Shown: positions 16,346-26,330, counted from the first letter of the stretch. The stretch is 64,000 bases of DNA from Streptomyces sp. MP131-18 (GCF_001984575.1 NZ_LZNS01000001.1:6568951-6632950), one strand, 5' to 3'. Translations and numbers: made by a program. Notes: a model not told the origin generated them from the sequence alone.

Positions 16346-17266
16346 TCAGCCGCCGAGGGCGGACCGCACCACATCCGGGAAGTTGGTGATGATCCCGTCC
16401 ACGCCAAGATCCGCGACGGCCCTGGCGGTGGTCCCGTCGTTGACCGTCCAGGTGTGAACCTCGACCGGCTCGCCGTGCGGCCCTTCCACGGCCTGGATCT
16501 CCGCCACGTAGGCGGCGGTCAGATCGCCGTACCTGGGGTTGATCTGGTCGGCGTAGGCCGCGTACTCGGGAAGGTCCGCGACCTCGGGCGTGCCGAGGAA
16601 CCCGGTCTCGACACCGGGTGCCAGCTCGTGCACGGTCCGTACCGACTCCGCGCCGAAGCTCTGTATGACCAGCCGCGTCCCGGGAGGCTCCGGGGTCAGC
16701 CAGCCCGACGCCTCCAGCTCGGCGAGGATGTCGGCCTCGATGCCCCGGTACAGCTCGGGGGCCTTGATCTCCAGCAGCAGCCGCTGGTCGTTCCGGGTCA
16801 GCCGGTCGAGGAACTGTGCCAGCGTCGGCACCGGTTCACCGGCGAACTCCTCGCCGAACCAGCTGCCCGCGTCCAGCCGGGCGATCTCCGCGGCGGTGAA
16901 GTCGGCGACGTTCCACGGGGCCCGCCCGGGGAAGACCTCCTCCACGTCGGTGGTGCGCGCCAGCGTGGTGTCGTGGACGAGGACCAGCTCGCCGTCCGCG
17001 GTCCGCTGGACGTCCGTCTCGACCCAGGTCGTGTCCAGCGCGGCCGCCGCGTCCGCCGCGGCCAGGGTGTTCTCCGGGGCGTGGCCGGACGCGCCGCGGT
17101 GGGCGACGACCAGCGGGCCGTCGGCCGGCGCCGCGTGCTCGGCCCGCTCGGCCGCCGGCACGGCCACCTGGTCCTGCGCAGCCGAGGCGGCGGGCGCCAG
17201 TCCGAGGGCGGCCAGCGTGAGGCCGGCCAGCCAGCCGACCCAGTCGGATGAGGCGTTGAACGGCAT
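16346..17266 (-). CDS. Secreted glycerophosphodiester phosphodiesterase
   Basis: The 306-residue product hydrolyses glycerophosphodiesters to glycerol-3-phosphate and an alcohol. The N-terminus has a signal peptide (residues about 8-30, GWLAGLTLAALGLAPAASAA). The GDPD core is clear: VVAHRGASGHAPENTLAA, then ETDVQRTADGELVLVHDTTL, LLLEIKAPE, and VHTWTVND near the end, all typical of GlpQ/UgpQ proteins. AAGGAG precedes the ATG. It may supply phosphate or glycerol from lipids or teichoic acid, which is inferred from family only. Confidence 0.92.
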   Translation of the reverse strand: MPFNASSDWVGWLAGLTLAALGLAPAASAAQDQVAVPAAERAEHAAPADGPLVVAHRGASGHAPENTLAAADAAAALDTTWVETDVQRTADGELVLVHDTTLARTTDVEEVFPGRAPWNVADFTAAEIARLDAGSWFGEEFAGEPVPTLAQFLDRLTRNDQRLLLEIKAPELYRGIEADILAELEASGWLTPEPPGTRLVIQSFGAESVRTVHELAPGVETGFLGTPEVADLPEYAAYADQINPRYGDLTAAYVAEIQAVEGPHGEPVEVHTWTVNDGTTARAVADLGVDGIITNFPDVVRSALGG

Positions 17267-17419
17267 GGGGGGACTCCTTGCTTCCCGGTGTCCGGACGCG
17301 TGCAGGCTGCCCGGCCGGCGGAAACAGGCGGGGAGGAGAACAGTGACCGTCAGTTGAACAGCGGACGGCGGACGGTAGGCGTGCCACGGTTGTCAGTGGC
17401 GGGTCGTACGGTGGGGGTC

Positions 17420-19522
17420 ATGCGGCCCGTTTCAGAGATCGAACGCACGGTGGCGCCCTTCGAGGTCGTCAGTCCCTATCAGCCCAGCGGCGACCAGCCC
17501 GCGGCCATCGCCGAGCTGGAGAAGCGCGTCACCGGGGGCGAGAAGGACGTGGTGCTGCTCGGCGCGACAGGCACGGGCAAGTCGGCGACCACCGCGTGGA
17601 TGATCGAACGGTTGCAGCGCCCGACGCTGGTCATCGCTCCGAACAAGACGCTGGCCGCCCAGCTGGCCAACGAGTTCCGCGAGCTGCTGCCGAACAACGC
17701 CGTGGAGTACTTCGTCTCCTACTACGACTACTACCAGCCCGAGGCGTACGTTCCGCAGACGGACACGTACATCGAGAAGGACTCCTCGATCAACGAGGAG
17801 GTGGAGCGGCTGCGGCACAGCGCGACGAATTCGCTGCTCACCCGGCGGGACGTGGTCGTGGTGGCGTCCGTCTCCTGCATCTACGGTCTGGGCACGCCGC
17901 AGGAGTACGTCGACCGGATGGTCCCGCTCAAGGTGGGGGAGGAGTTCGACCGCGACGCCCTGCTGCGCCGCTTCGTCGACATCCAGTACACGCGGAATGA
18001 TCTGGCCTTCACCCGCGGCACCTTCCGGGTGCGGGGCGACACCATCGAGATCTTCCCCGTCTACGAGGAGCTGGCCGTCCGGATCGAGATGTTCGGCGAC
18101 GAGATCGAGGCCCTCTCGACGCTGCACCCCCTGACCGGCGAGGTCATCTCCGACGACGAGCAGCTGTACGTCTTCCCGGCCTCCCACTACGTCGCGGGCC
18201 CCGAGCGCATGGAGCGGGCGGTCTCCGCGATCGAGTCCGAGCTGGCGGGGCAGCTTGCGGCGCTCGAGCAGCAGGGCAAGCTGCTGGAGGCGCAGCGGCT
18301 GCGGATGCGCACCACGTACGACATCGAGATGCTGCGCCAGATCGGCACCTGTTCCGGCATCGAGAATTATTCGCTGCACGTCGACGGCCGTGAGACGGGC
18401 TCGCCCCCGTACACCCTGCTCGACTACTTCCCCGAGGACTTCCTCCTGGTCGTGGACGAGTCGCACAACACGGTGCCCCAGATCGGCGCGATGTACGAGG
18501 GGGACGCCTCCCGCAAGCGGACGCTCGTCGAGCACGGTTTCCGGCTGCCCTCCGCCATGGACAACCGGCCGCTGAAGTGGGAGGAGTTCCAGGAGCGCAT
18601 CGGCCAGACCGTCTATCTGTCGGCGACGCCCGGGGCATACGAGCTCTCCCGCGGCGACGGCGTGGTGGAGCAGATCATCCGCCCGACCGGCCTGATCGAC
18701 CCGGAGGTGGTGGTCAAGCCCACCGAGGGGCAGATCGACGACCTCGTGCACGAGATCCGGGGGCGGGCGGAGAAGGACGAGCGCGTCCTGGTGACGACGC
18801 TGACCAAGAAGATGGCCGAGGACCTCACGGACTACTTCGTGGAGCTGGGCATCCGCGTGCGCTACCTGCACAGCGACGTCGACACGCTGCGGCGGGTCGA
18901 GCTGCTGCGGGAGCTGCGCTCCGGCGAGTTCGACGTCCTCGTCGGGATCAACCTGCTGCGGGAGGGACTCGACCTGCCGGAGGTGTCGCTCGTCGCCATC
19001 CTCGACGCCGACAAGGAGGGCTTCCTCCGCTCGGGCACGTCGCTGATCCAGACGATCGGCCGCGCCGCGAGGAATGTGTCGGGGCAGGTCCACATGTACG
19101 CCGACCGCGTCACTCCGGCGATGGAGAAGGCGATCGACGAGACGAACCGGCGGCGTGCCAAGCAGATTGCGTACAACGAGGCGCATGGGATCGATCCGCA
19201 GCCGCTGCGCAAGAAGATCAACGACATCGTCGCGACCATCGCGCGCGAGGAGGTCGACACCAAGGAGCTGCTCGGCACCGGCTACCGGCAGGGCGGCGAG
19301 TCCAAGGGCAGGGCGCCGGTGCCCTCGGTGTCGGCGGGCGGCGGCAAGAAGGAGCTGACCGACCGGCCCGCGGCCGAGCTGGCGGAGACGATCGAGCAGC
19401 TGACGGAGCGGATGCGGGCCGCGGCGGCGGAGCTCCAGTTCGAGATCGCGGCCCGGCTGCGCGACGAGGTGTCCGATATGAAGAAGGAGCTGCGGCAGAT
19501 GCGGGAGGTCGGGCTCAAGTAG
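17420..19522 (+). CDS. uvrB: Excinuclease ABC subunit B
   Basis: This 700-residue DNA-damage-verifying helicase of nucleotide excision repair is loaded by UvrA and then recruits UvrC. Walker A GATGTGKS is at residues 48-55. The beta-hairpin region YYDYYQPEAYVPQTDTYIEKD, the DEAD-like VVDESH box, helicase motif VI (QTIGRAARN) and a C-terminal UVR domain (LTERMRAAAAELQFEIAARLRDEV) are all visible. ATG 17420 gives the usual N-terminus; TACGGT and seven bases precede it. The upstream extension of the frame overlaps the glycerophosphodiesterase promoter region and is rejected. Confidence 0.97.
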   Translation: MRPVSEIERTVAPFEVVSPYQPSGDQPAAIAELEKRVTGGEKDVVLLGATGTGKSATTAWMIERLQRPTLVIAPNKTLAAQLANEFRELLPNNAVEYFVSYYDYYQPEAYVPQTDTYIEKDSSINEEVERLRHSATNSLLTRRDVVVVASVSCIYGLGTPQEYVDRMVPLKVGEEFDRDALLRRFVDIQYTRNDLAFTRGTFRVRGDTIEIFPVYEELAVRIEMFGDEIEALSTLHPLTGEVISDDEQLYVFPASHYVAGPERMERAVSAIESELAGQLAALEQQGKLLEAQRLRMRTTYDIEMLRQIGTCSGIENYSLHVDGRETGSPPYTLLDYFPEDFLLVVDESHNTVPQIGAMYEGDASRKRTLVEHGFRLPSAMDNRPLKWEEFQERIGQTVYLSATPGAYELSRGDGVVEQIIRPTGLIDPEVVVKPTEGQIDDLVHEIRGRAEKDERVLVTTLTKKMAEDLTDYFVELGIRVRYLHSDVDTLRRVELLRELRSGEFDVLVGINLLREGLDLPEVSLVAILDADKEGFLRSGTSLIQTIGRAARNVSGQVHMYADRVTPAMEKAIDETNRRRAKQIAYNEAHGIDPQPLRKKINDIVATIAREEVDTKELLGTGYRQGGESKGRAPVPSVSAGGGKKELTDRPAAELAETIEQLTERMRAAAAELQFEIAARLRDEVSDMKKELRQMREVGLK

Positions 19523-19533
19523 CCCCGCACGGA

Positions 19534-19575
19534 CCTCCGGGGTGTCGGCGGCGCGCGCCGCCGACACCCCGGAGG
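19534..19575. terminator. Perfect 42-bp palindrome, bidirectional terminator
   Basis: Two perfectly complementary 21-base arms with no spacer lie between the convergent ends of uvrB (19522) and the large secreted phosphodiesterase gene (19591). As RNA, either strand forms a very stable hairpin, which fits a shared terminator. Confidence 0.8.
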
Positions 19576-19590
19576 CCGGGGGCCGGGCGG

Positions 19591-22500
19591 TCAGCGGGTG
19601 ACGCGCACCCGGGCCGACTGTTCCTCGCCGCTGACCTCGACGCCGAGGGTGACCGTTCCGGGACGCAGCCCGGTGAGTTCCCCGGTCGCCGGGTCGAACG
19701 CGGCGATGTCGCGGCGGCCCGCGTCGTCGGGGTCGCCGATGTGCAGCCGTCGGGAGCCCGTCCAGTCGGCGCTCACCGGGGAGGCGACGGGCACCTCGCG
19801 GGCGGTGCCCTGCGTGTTCTGCGTGAGGACGGCCTCCGCGGCGGCCGTCTCGCCCGCGGTCAGGGCGTCCGGGGCGGTCAGCTCCAGCGCGTCCACGTGC
19901 GGCCTGGTCTGCACCGACAGCCAGTCGGGCAGCACCTCGTGGGGCCGCTGCCTGGCCCTGGCCTGCTCGCCGTGGGACACCTCGTCGACGCCGACCAGTG
20001 CCCAGCCGGAGAAGCCGCCCTCGGCGGCGGGCGCGGACGGCGCCTTCCCGGCGTTCCCGCCGATGAACCAGGGCACGCCGGACAGGTGGTAGGAGTCGAA
20101 GATTCCGACGTGCGCGCCGAAGTAGGCGGTGCCCTTGCCGGTCTCCCGGCGGAAGTCGGTGAGCCAGTCCTCCAGCAGCGCCGCTTCGAGCCGGTCGGTC
20201 AGCTGGCTCGCGGGCTGGGCCGTGGTGTCGCGCGGCGGCACGTGGCCCATCACCACGACCGACCCGACGGAACGGTCGCCCGCCGCGTCGTCAAGCTGCC
20301 CGCGCAGCTCCTGCATCTGCTCCCAGCCGCCGCCGCGCAGGGTCAGCGACGAGGTGTCCAGCGTGATGAACCTGGTGCCCTCGTGGTCGAACGTCATCGG
20401 GCTCTCGCCGAATTCGGCCTCGAAGGCGTCGATGGAGCCGCCCATCACCTCGTGGTTGCCGGGCAGGTAGTACCAGGGCAGGTCGTCGCCGAGCTCGTCC
20501 TCGATCACCTCGCGGGCGAAGTCCAGGTCGGCGGGCGAGCCTTCGTCCACCCAGTCGCCGTTGATCACGACGAAGTCGGGGTCGGCGGCCCTGGCCTCGC
20601 GCAGCGTGCGGCGGGCCGCGGCGACGATGTCGCTGTCCGGGGCCCTCGCCACGAACTGGGCGTCGGACACCACGGCGAACTGCCAGTCCCGCCCGGCCGC
20701 TTCGGCGGCGGAGCCGATCAGCGGATCGTCGTGCCGCCCGGCCGGGGGCAGCTCGACAGCGGGAGGCGTCCGGGCCCGCAGGTCGTCGATGACGATGCTG
20801 TCGGCGTACGCCTGGTCCGGCCGCGTTTCGGCTAGGTAGAAGCGGTGCACCGACAGCGGGTAGGCCACGCCCTCCGGCACGTCGAACGTGACCTGCCGCC
20901 AGCCCTCCCAGGTGATGTGCTCACCGCGCAGCACCTGCGCGGTGCCGTGGGCGTCCTTCAGGTGGAGGGACGGCCAGGAGCCGCGGCCGTCGCCCTCGAT
21001 CCACAGGGTGAAACTCTGGGGCTGCCCCGCGACGGGGATGTCGGCGGGCGGCGTGGCGTAGGCGGCCCTGGTGGCGGTGCTGAGGCCGAAGTCGTACGTT
21101 ATGCGCAGCGCGCCGCCGTCGTGGCCGGCGGGTTCGGGGGCGAGGGAGCCGTCGGCGCGGGCGTGGCTGAACGTCCAGTCCCCGGCGTTCTCGAAGTCGG
21201 CCACGGCGGTGTCGTCCAGGCCGACGGTGACGGCCAGCACGGTGCTGGTCCCGGCCACCGCGACCTCGACCAGGCCGGACGCGGAGGGGGCGGCCGAGGC
21301 CGCGGTGACGCGGAAGCCGCCGCTCGCCGGGTCGGGCTCGATGGTGAACAGCGAGGTGTCGTAGGTGAGCGCAACGTCGGCGGGCTCGATGGGGGCGGAG
21401 GTGCCTGCGGCGTCATGGCCCAGGATGCCGAACGTGCCGGTGGCGTCCGGGTCGGCGAGCCCGACGCGCCTGGCGGTGGGCTCGATGCGGTCAAGTTCCC
21501 CGACGACGGTCAGTTCCGTGGCGCCGTCTGCGCGGTGGCGGGAGGCGGTGATTTCGGTGGTGCCGGGGCGGCCCGCGTGGAAGACGCCGTCCCGGTCGAC
21601 CGTGCCGACGCGGGGGCGCGCCGAGTGCCAGCGGGGCGTGGGGGAGTCGGCGGGGCCGTACGTCTCGTCGTGTGCGACCGCGGTCAGCTGCCGCGTGAGT
21701 CCGGGGAAGACCCGGTCCGGGTGCCCGCCGGGCACGGTGTCGCCGGTCGGCGCGACGGCGGGGTCGGCGGCGGTGCCGACGCGGAAGCCCGTTGCCGTCC
21801 CGCTGCCCTCGGGCGCGGTGATGGCGAGGCCGTTGGGCACGGGACGTTCCTCGCCGTCGGAGGGGCTGTTGACCAGGTCGGGCTCCGAGGCTCCCGGGTC
21901 CCGGGCGAGCAGGGTGCTGGAGCCGCCGCCGTCGAGGTTGAGCGCATTGTGCGCGCCGAGGTCGGCCATCATCACGGCCAGCTCCGTGAGGGTGACCCCG
22001 CCGGAGTGCGACTGCCGGCCGTCCACCGTCAGGATGTGCATGTCCTGCCCGTCCCGGGAAAAGCCGACGGCCGTGCGCGGCGCGGTCGCGTTGTTCGGCC
22101 TGCCCTCCCAGTTCTGCGGCTCGCCGTCGACGACGAGCAGCCCGCGTCCGCCGACCGCGGTCGTGGGCAGCGGCCCGCCGTCGCCGGTGCGCGGGGCGTA
22201 TTCGGTGGCGACGGCGTCGCCCGCGGCCAGGGCGCCCAGCGTCCCCGCGCCCGCTTCGCGGCCGAGGAGCACGAAGGCGCCGTCGGGTATCGGACCGCCG
22301 CCCGCCTTGTCGGACACGGAGGCCACCAGCCCGTCCTCGACGAGGACTTCGGTGACGTCGGCGGCGTCGGCCACGGCCTGGGCGCGGTCGGCCTCGCCCC
22401 ACTGCGGGGTGTAGAGGCCGATGCCGTTTGCGGGGACGGCCGCGGCGTTGTAGGCGGCCAGCGGGGTGCGGCCGCCGGGCAGAACGGCCGTTCCGTCGAA

Positions 22501-23073
22501 GTACAGCTCCAGGATGCGGCCGGCGCTCTCCGGGCCGATGCCGACGGCCTCGGTGACGCCCGTTCCGGTGCCGGGACTTGCGGACTGCGTGAGCCGGCCT
22601 GCTGAGATGCCGGTGCCCAGCGGGGCCTGGGTGGCGTTGATGTCGAAGAAGTCGCCGTTGATGGCGGCGACGGTGGTGCGGCCCTCGCCGGGGTCGTGCG
22701 CCGCGGCCAGCTCGCTGACGGGTGCGGCGTCGGCGACGTTCTCCGGGGCGAGGTAGTCGACGCGCAGGTCGCTGGTGAGGTCGATACTGAGTGCCTGGGC
22801 GCTCAGCCACTTGTCCGATTCGAGGCGGTGAAACGTGCTCAGCTCGGCGCCCGGGGCGACCGGTTGCTCGGTGCGCGACAGCTCGATGCCGTCGCCGTCG
22901 ACCACTCCCGCCGGGCCCGCCGACACGGCCGACGCCGGCGCGGCGGCCGGTGCGGCGGCGGCCGGGGCCGAGGCCGCTCCCGGCGGCGCGAGACCGATGG
23001 TCAGAGCCGACGCGGCCCCCACCGCGATCAGCGAACGCACGCAAAGTCTTCTGCGCGCAGCGATTCCTGACAC
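19591..23073 (-). CDS. Large secreted phosphodiester glycosidase / metallophosphoesterase
   Basis: The 1160-residue exported protein combines two enzymes. A signal peptide occupies about residues 1-37. Residues about 85-420 are a NAGPA (phosphodiester glycosidase) domain, with INGDFFD and NLDGGGSSTLLARD. The middle has bacterial Ig-like beta domains, including PGTTEITASRHR, and a carbohydrate-binding-like sandwich (about 640-780). Residues about 800-1050 are a calcineurin-type phosphoesterase: VVSDAQF, VINGDWVDEG, YLPGNHEVMGG, VVVMGHVPP and FGAHVGIFD. A final Ig-like domain ends with GLRPGTVTLGVEVSG. It may process phosphodiester-linked wall sugars. The GTG start follows AGGGAG. It lies between uvrB and uvrA but has no obvious repair role. 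Confidence 0.85.
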   Translation of the reverse strand: MSGIAARRRLCVRSLIAVGAASALTIGLAPPGAASAPAAAAPAAAPASAVSAGPAGVVDGDGIELSRTEQPVAPGAELSTFHRLESDKWLSAQALSIDLTSDLRVDYLAPENVADAAPVSELAAAHDPGEGRTTVAAINGDFFDINATQAPLGTGISAGRLTQSASPGTGTGVTEAVGIGPESAGRILELYFDGTAVLPGGRTPLAAYNAAAVPANGIGLYTPQWGEADRAQAVADAADVTEVLVEDGLVASVSDKAGGGPIPDGAFVLLGREAGAGTLGALAAGDAVATEYAPRTGDGGPLPTTAVGGRGLLVVDGEPQNWEGRPNNATAPRTAVGFSRDGQDMHILTVDGRQSHSGGVTLTELAVMMADLGAHNALNLDGGGSSTLLARDPGASEPDLVNSPSDGEERPVPNGLAITAPEGSGTATGFRVGTAADPAVAPTGDTVPGGHPDRVFPGLTRQLTAVAHDETYGPADSPTPRWHSARPRVGTVDRDGVFHAGRPGTTEITASRHRADGATELTVVGELDRIEPTARRVGLADPDATGTFGILGHDAAGTSAPIEPADVALTYDTSLFTIEPDPASGGFRVTAASAAPSASGLVEVAVAGTSTVLAVTVGLDDTAVADFENAGDWTFSHARADGSLAPEPAGHDGGALRITYDFGLSTATRAAYATPPADIPVAGQPQSFTLWIEGDGRGSWPSLHLKDAHGTAQVLRGEHITWEGWRQVTFDVPEGVAYPLSVHRFYLAETRPDQAYADSIVIDDLRARTPPAVELPPAGRHDDPLIGSAAEAAGRDWQFAVVSDAQFVARAPDSDIVAAARRTLREARAADPDFVVINGDWVDEGSPADLDFAREVIEDELGDDLPWYYLPGNHEVMGGSIDAFEAEFGESPMTFDHEGTRFITLDTSSLTLRGGGWEQMQELRGQLDDAAGDRSVGSVVVMGHVPPRDTTAQPASQLTDRLEAALLEDWLTDFRRETGKGTAYFGAHVGIFDSYHLSGVPWFIGGNAGKAPSAPAAEGGFSGWALVGVDEVSHGEQARARQRPHEVLPDWLSVQTRPHVDALELTAPDALTAGETAAAEAVLTQNTQGTAREVPVASPVSADWTGSRRLHIGDPDDAGRRDIAAFDPATGELTGLRPGTVTLGVEVSGEEQSARVRVTR

Positions 23074-23195
23074 AGGAACTCCCTAGAAACGCTTGCCCTG
23101 ACTGCGCGTTGCGCGCAGCCGGCGGTCAGCGTTCCAAGGGAGCCCCTTTCCCACCAGGGGGTCGTCGGGAACTTCCGGGAAACAACTGTCCCGGC

Positions 23196-26120
23196 TCAGC
23201 TCCTGCGTGACGTCTGCGAACGCCGCGCGGTCCGCGGTTTCCGCGTGCGCTCGGGGCGCAGATCGGGGGCGTCGCTGATGGAGTCGCCCAGCAGATCCCG
23301 CAGGAACTTCCCGGTGTGGCTGGCCGGAACGGAGGCCACCTGCTCCGGGGTGCCCTCGGCGATGACGAGGCCACCGCCGCTGCCGCCCTCGGGACCCATG
23401 TCGACCACCCAGTCGGCCGTCTTGATCACGTCGAGGTTGTGCTCGATGACGATGACCGTGTTGCCCTTGTCGACCAGATTGGAGAGGACCGCGATCAGCT
23501 TGCGGATGTCCTCGAAGTGCAGCCCGGTGGTGGGCTCGTCCAGCACGTACACCGTGCTGCCGGTGGAGCGCCGCTGGAGCTCGGCGGCCAGCTTGACGCG
23601 CTGCGCCTCGCCGCCGGAGAGCGTCGGCGCCGGCTGCCCGAGACGCACGTAACCCAGGCCCACGTCGTTGAGCGTGCGCAGGTGGCGGGCGATGGCGGGC
23701 ACGGCCTCGAAGAAGTCCAGCGCCTCCTCGATCGGCATGTCCAGCACTTCGGCGATCGACTTGCCCTTGAAGTGCACGTCCAGCGTCTCCCGGTTGTACC
23801 GGGCGCCGTGGCAGACCTCGCATGGCACGTACACGTCGGGCAGAAAGTTCATCTCGATCTTGATGGTGCCGTCGCCCGAGCAGTTTTCGCAGCGGCCGCC
23901 CTTGACGTTGAACGAGAAGCGGCCCGGCAGGTAGCCGCGGACCTTGGCCTCCACCGTCTCGGCGAACAGCTTGCGGACGTGGTCGAAGACCCCCGTGTAC
24001 GTGGCCGGGTTGGACCGCGGGGTACGGCCGATCGGCGACTGGTCGACGTGCACCACCTTGTCCACCAGATCGTCGCCTGTGACGCGGGTGTGCCGTCCCG
24101 GCACGGCCTTCGCGCCGTTCAGCTCGCGGGCCAGGTGCGTGTAGAGGATGTCGTTGACCAGCGTCGATTTGCCGGAGCCTGACACACCGGTGACGGCCGT
24201 CAGCACGCCGATGGGGAAGGCGACGTCGACGCCGCGCAGATTGTGCTCGCGCGCGCCGTGCACCGTCAGCTGCCGCTCCGGGTCGACCGGCCGCCGCTCC
24301 ACGGGCGTCGGGATGGACCGCGCGCCGGACAGGTACTGCCCGGTCACCGAGTCCTCGTTGGCCAGCATCTCGGCCAGCGGCCCGCTGTGCACGACCTTGC
24401 CGCCGTGCTCGCCGGCGCCGGGGCCGATGTCGACCACCCAGTCGGAGGTGCGGATGGTGTCCTCGTCGTGCTCGACGACGATCAGCGTGTTCCCCAGGTC
24501 GCGGAGCCGGACCAGGGTCTCGATCAACCGGTGGTTGTCCCGCTGGTGCAGGCCGATCGACGGCTCGTCGAGCACGTACAGCACGCCGACCAGACCGGAG
24601 CCGATCTGCGTGGCGAGCCGGATGCGCTGCGCCTCGCCGCCGGAGAGGGTGCCGGCCGCCCGGTCGAGCGAGAGGTAGTCCAGGCCGACGTCGACGAGGA
24701 ACCGCAGCCGCTCGTTGACCTCCTTGAGCACGCGCTCGGCGATGGTCTTCTCGCGGGCGCTCAGCTTCATCTCGCGCAGGAAGTCGGCGCACTCGCTGAT
24801 CGACATGCCCGCGACATCGGCGATCGACCGGTCCTGCACGGTGACGGCCAGGATCAGCGGCTTGAGGCGGGTGCCGTGGCAGGCCGGGCAGGGCGCCTCG
24901 CGCATGTATCCCTCGAAGCGCTCGCGGCTCGAGTCGCTCTCGGCCTCGGCGTGCCGGCGCCTGATGAACGGCAGGACGCCCTCGAACGCCGTGGTGTAGG
25001 CGCGCTCCTGCCCGTGCCGGTTTTCGTAGCGGACCTCGATCTTGGTCTTGTGCCCGTGCAGCAGCGCCTTCTTCGCCCGCTGCGGCAGGCCCTGCCAGGG
25101 GATGTCGGTCCTGAAGTTCAGCGCGTCGCCGAGCGCGCCCATCAGCAGATTGAAGTAGCCCCTGGTGTGACCGTGGGACCACGGGTGGATCGCGCCCTCC
25201 TCCAGGGTCTTCTCCGGGTCGGGGATGATCAGCTCCGGGTCGACCTCCATACGGGTGCCGATGCCGGTGCACTCCGGGCAGGCGCCGAAGGGCGAGTTGA
25301 ACGAGAAGGACCGCGGCTCCAGCTCCTCGAACGACAGGTCGTCGTAGGGGCAGTACAGGTGCTCGGAGAACATCCGCTCGCGCTGCGGATCGTCCTCGGG
25401 CAGGTCGACGAAGTCGAGCACGACCATGCCGCCCGAGAGCCCGAGCGCCGTCTCCACCGAGTCCGTCAGGCGGCGCTTGGCGCTGCTCTTGACGGTCAGG
25501 CGGTCCACCACCACCTCGATGGTGTGCTTCTCCTGCTTCTTCAGCTTGGGCGGGTCGGTCAGCTGCACCGTCGCGCCGTCCACACGGGCACGGCTGTAGC
25601 CCTTGGTCTGGAGGTCGGAGAAGAGGTCGACGAACTCGCCCTTGCGCTCGCGCACCAGCGGCGACAGCACCTGGAAGCGGCTGCCCTCCTCAAGGCCGAG
25701 CACCTTGTCCACGATCGCCTGCGGCGACTGCCGCGCGATGGGGCGGCGGCACTCGGGACAGTGCGGCTTGCCGATGCGGGCGAACAGCAGCCGCAGGTAG
25801 TCGTAGACCTCCGTGATCGTGCCGACCGTCGAGCGCGGATTGCGCGAGGTCGACTTCTGATCGATCGAGACCGCGGGCGACAGCCCTTCGATGAAGTCCA
25901 CATCGGGCTTGTCCATCTGCCCGAGGAACTGCCGGGCGTACGCGGACAGCGACTCCACGTAACGGCGCTGGCCCTCGGCGAAGATCGTGTCGAAGGCGAG
26001 CGAGGACTTCCCCGATCCCGACAGCCCGGTGAAGACGATGAGCGAGTCGCGCGGGAGGTCGAGCGAGACATTCCGCAGATTGTGCTCGCGAGCGCCACGA
26101 ACGATGAGTCGGTCGGCCAC
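23196..26120 (-). CDS. uvrA: Excinuclease ABC subunit A
   Basis: The 974-residue UvrA is the damage sensor of nucleotide excision repair and carries two ABC ATPase modules. The first Walker A is GLSGSGKSS near residue 32 and the second is GVSGSGKST near residue 640. There are zinc-finger cysteine pairs (CPECRRPI, CPECTGIG, CPACHG, CENCSGDGTIKIEMNFLPDVYVPC) and two signature motifs LSGGEAQR. GTG 26120 gives the family N-terminus VADRLIVRGAREHNLRNV, with GAAAGG upstream. The frame stays open upstream, but that sequence overlaps the divergent gene at 26331 and is not UvrA-like. Confidence 0.97.
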   Translation of the reverse strand: MADRLIVRGAREHNLRNVSLDLPRDSLIVFTGLSGSGKSSLAFDTIFAEGQRRYVESLSAYARQFLGQMDKPDVDFIEGLSPAVSIDQKSTSRNPRSTVGTITEVYDYLRLLFARIGKPHCPECRRPIARQSPQAIVDKVLGLEEGSRFQVLSPLVRERKGEFVDLFSDLQTKGYSRARVDGATVQLTDPPKLKKQEKHTIEVVVDRLTVKSSAKRRLTDSVETALGLSGGMVVLDFVDLPEDDPQRERMFSEHLYCPYDDLSFEELEPRSFSFNSPFGACPECTGIGTRMEVDPELIIPDPEKTLEEGAIHPWSHGHTRGYFNLLMGALGDALNFRTDIPWQGLPQRAKKALLHGHKTKIEVRYENRHGQERAYTTAFEGVLPFIRRRHAEAESDSSRERFEGYMREAPCPACHGTRLKPLILAVTVQDRSIADVAGMSISECADFLREMKLSAREKTIAERVLKEVNERLRFLVDVGLDYLSLDRAAGTLSGGEAQRIRLATQIGSGLVGVLYVLDEPSIGLHQRDNHRLIETLVRLRDLGNTLIVVEHDEDTIRTSDWVVDIGPGAGEHGGKVVHSGPLAEMLANEDSVTGQYLSGARSIPTPVERRPVDPERQLTVHGAREHNLRGVDVAFPIGVLTAVTGVSGSGKSTLVNDILYTHLARELNGAKAVPGRHTRVTGDDLVDKVVHVDQSPIGRTPRSNPATYTGVFDHVRKLFAETVEAKVRGYLPGRFSFNVKGGRCENCSGDGTIKIEMNFLPDVYVPCEVCHGARYNRETLDVHFKGKSIAEVLDMPIEEALDFFEAVPAIARHLRTLNDVGLGYVRLGQPAPTLSGGEAQRVKLAAELQRRSTGSTVYVLDEPTTGLHFEDIRKLIAVLSNLVDKGNTVIVIEHNLDVIKTADWVVDMGPEGGSGGGLVIAEGTPEQVASVPASHTGKFLRDLLGDSISDAPDLRPERTRKPRTARRSQTSRRS

Positions 26121-26241
26121 GCCGGATGGCACCTTTCTTGTGTGATCAAGGGGACCGCCGGATGTGGGGAACCCCCGTCCAAGAGTATGGGCGGCATCGG
26201 ACAAATGTCCCCCGGATGCCGGGTCCCCTACCGCTCCGCAC

Positions 26242-26262
26242 CCTATAGCACGAGCGTTCGAT
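26242..26262 (-). promoter_or_regulatory. Possible uvrA promoter with SOS-box-like element
   Basis: On the minus strand TCGAACGCTCGTGC (26262-26249) is directly followed by TATAGG (26247-26242), a -10-like box. The first part matches the actinobacterial LexA half-site CGAAC exactly, but the second half (GTGCT for GTTCG) is degenerate. uvrA is an SOS gene in many bacteria, so the position is sensible, though the match is imperfect. Confidence 0.35.
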
Positions 26263-26330
26263 TCTCGGCATTTTCGTGCCGCACCCCGCCTACTTTCCCT
26301 CGACCGAGTGATCCGGCTAGCGTGGCGATC

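Noticed and set aside
19534..19575. Perfect palindrome as a mobile-element end or recombination site
   Set aside because: It lies exactly between two convergent gene ends, without flanking repeats or a recombinase, so a bidirectional terminator explains it.
24243..26330. Long plus-strand frame opposite uvrA, in frame with the mycothiol-dependent gene
   Set aside because: It is the antisense shadow of uvrA. The real gene starts at ATG 26331, where the family sequence begins.
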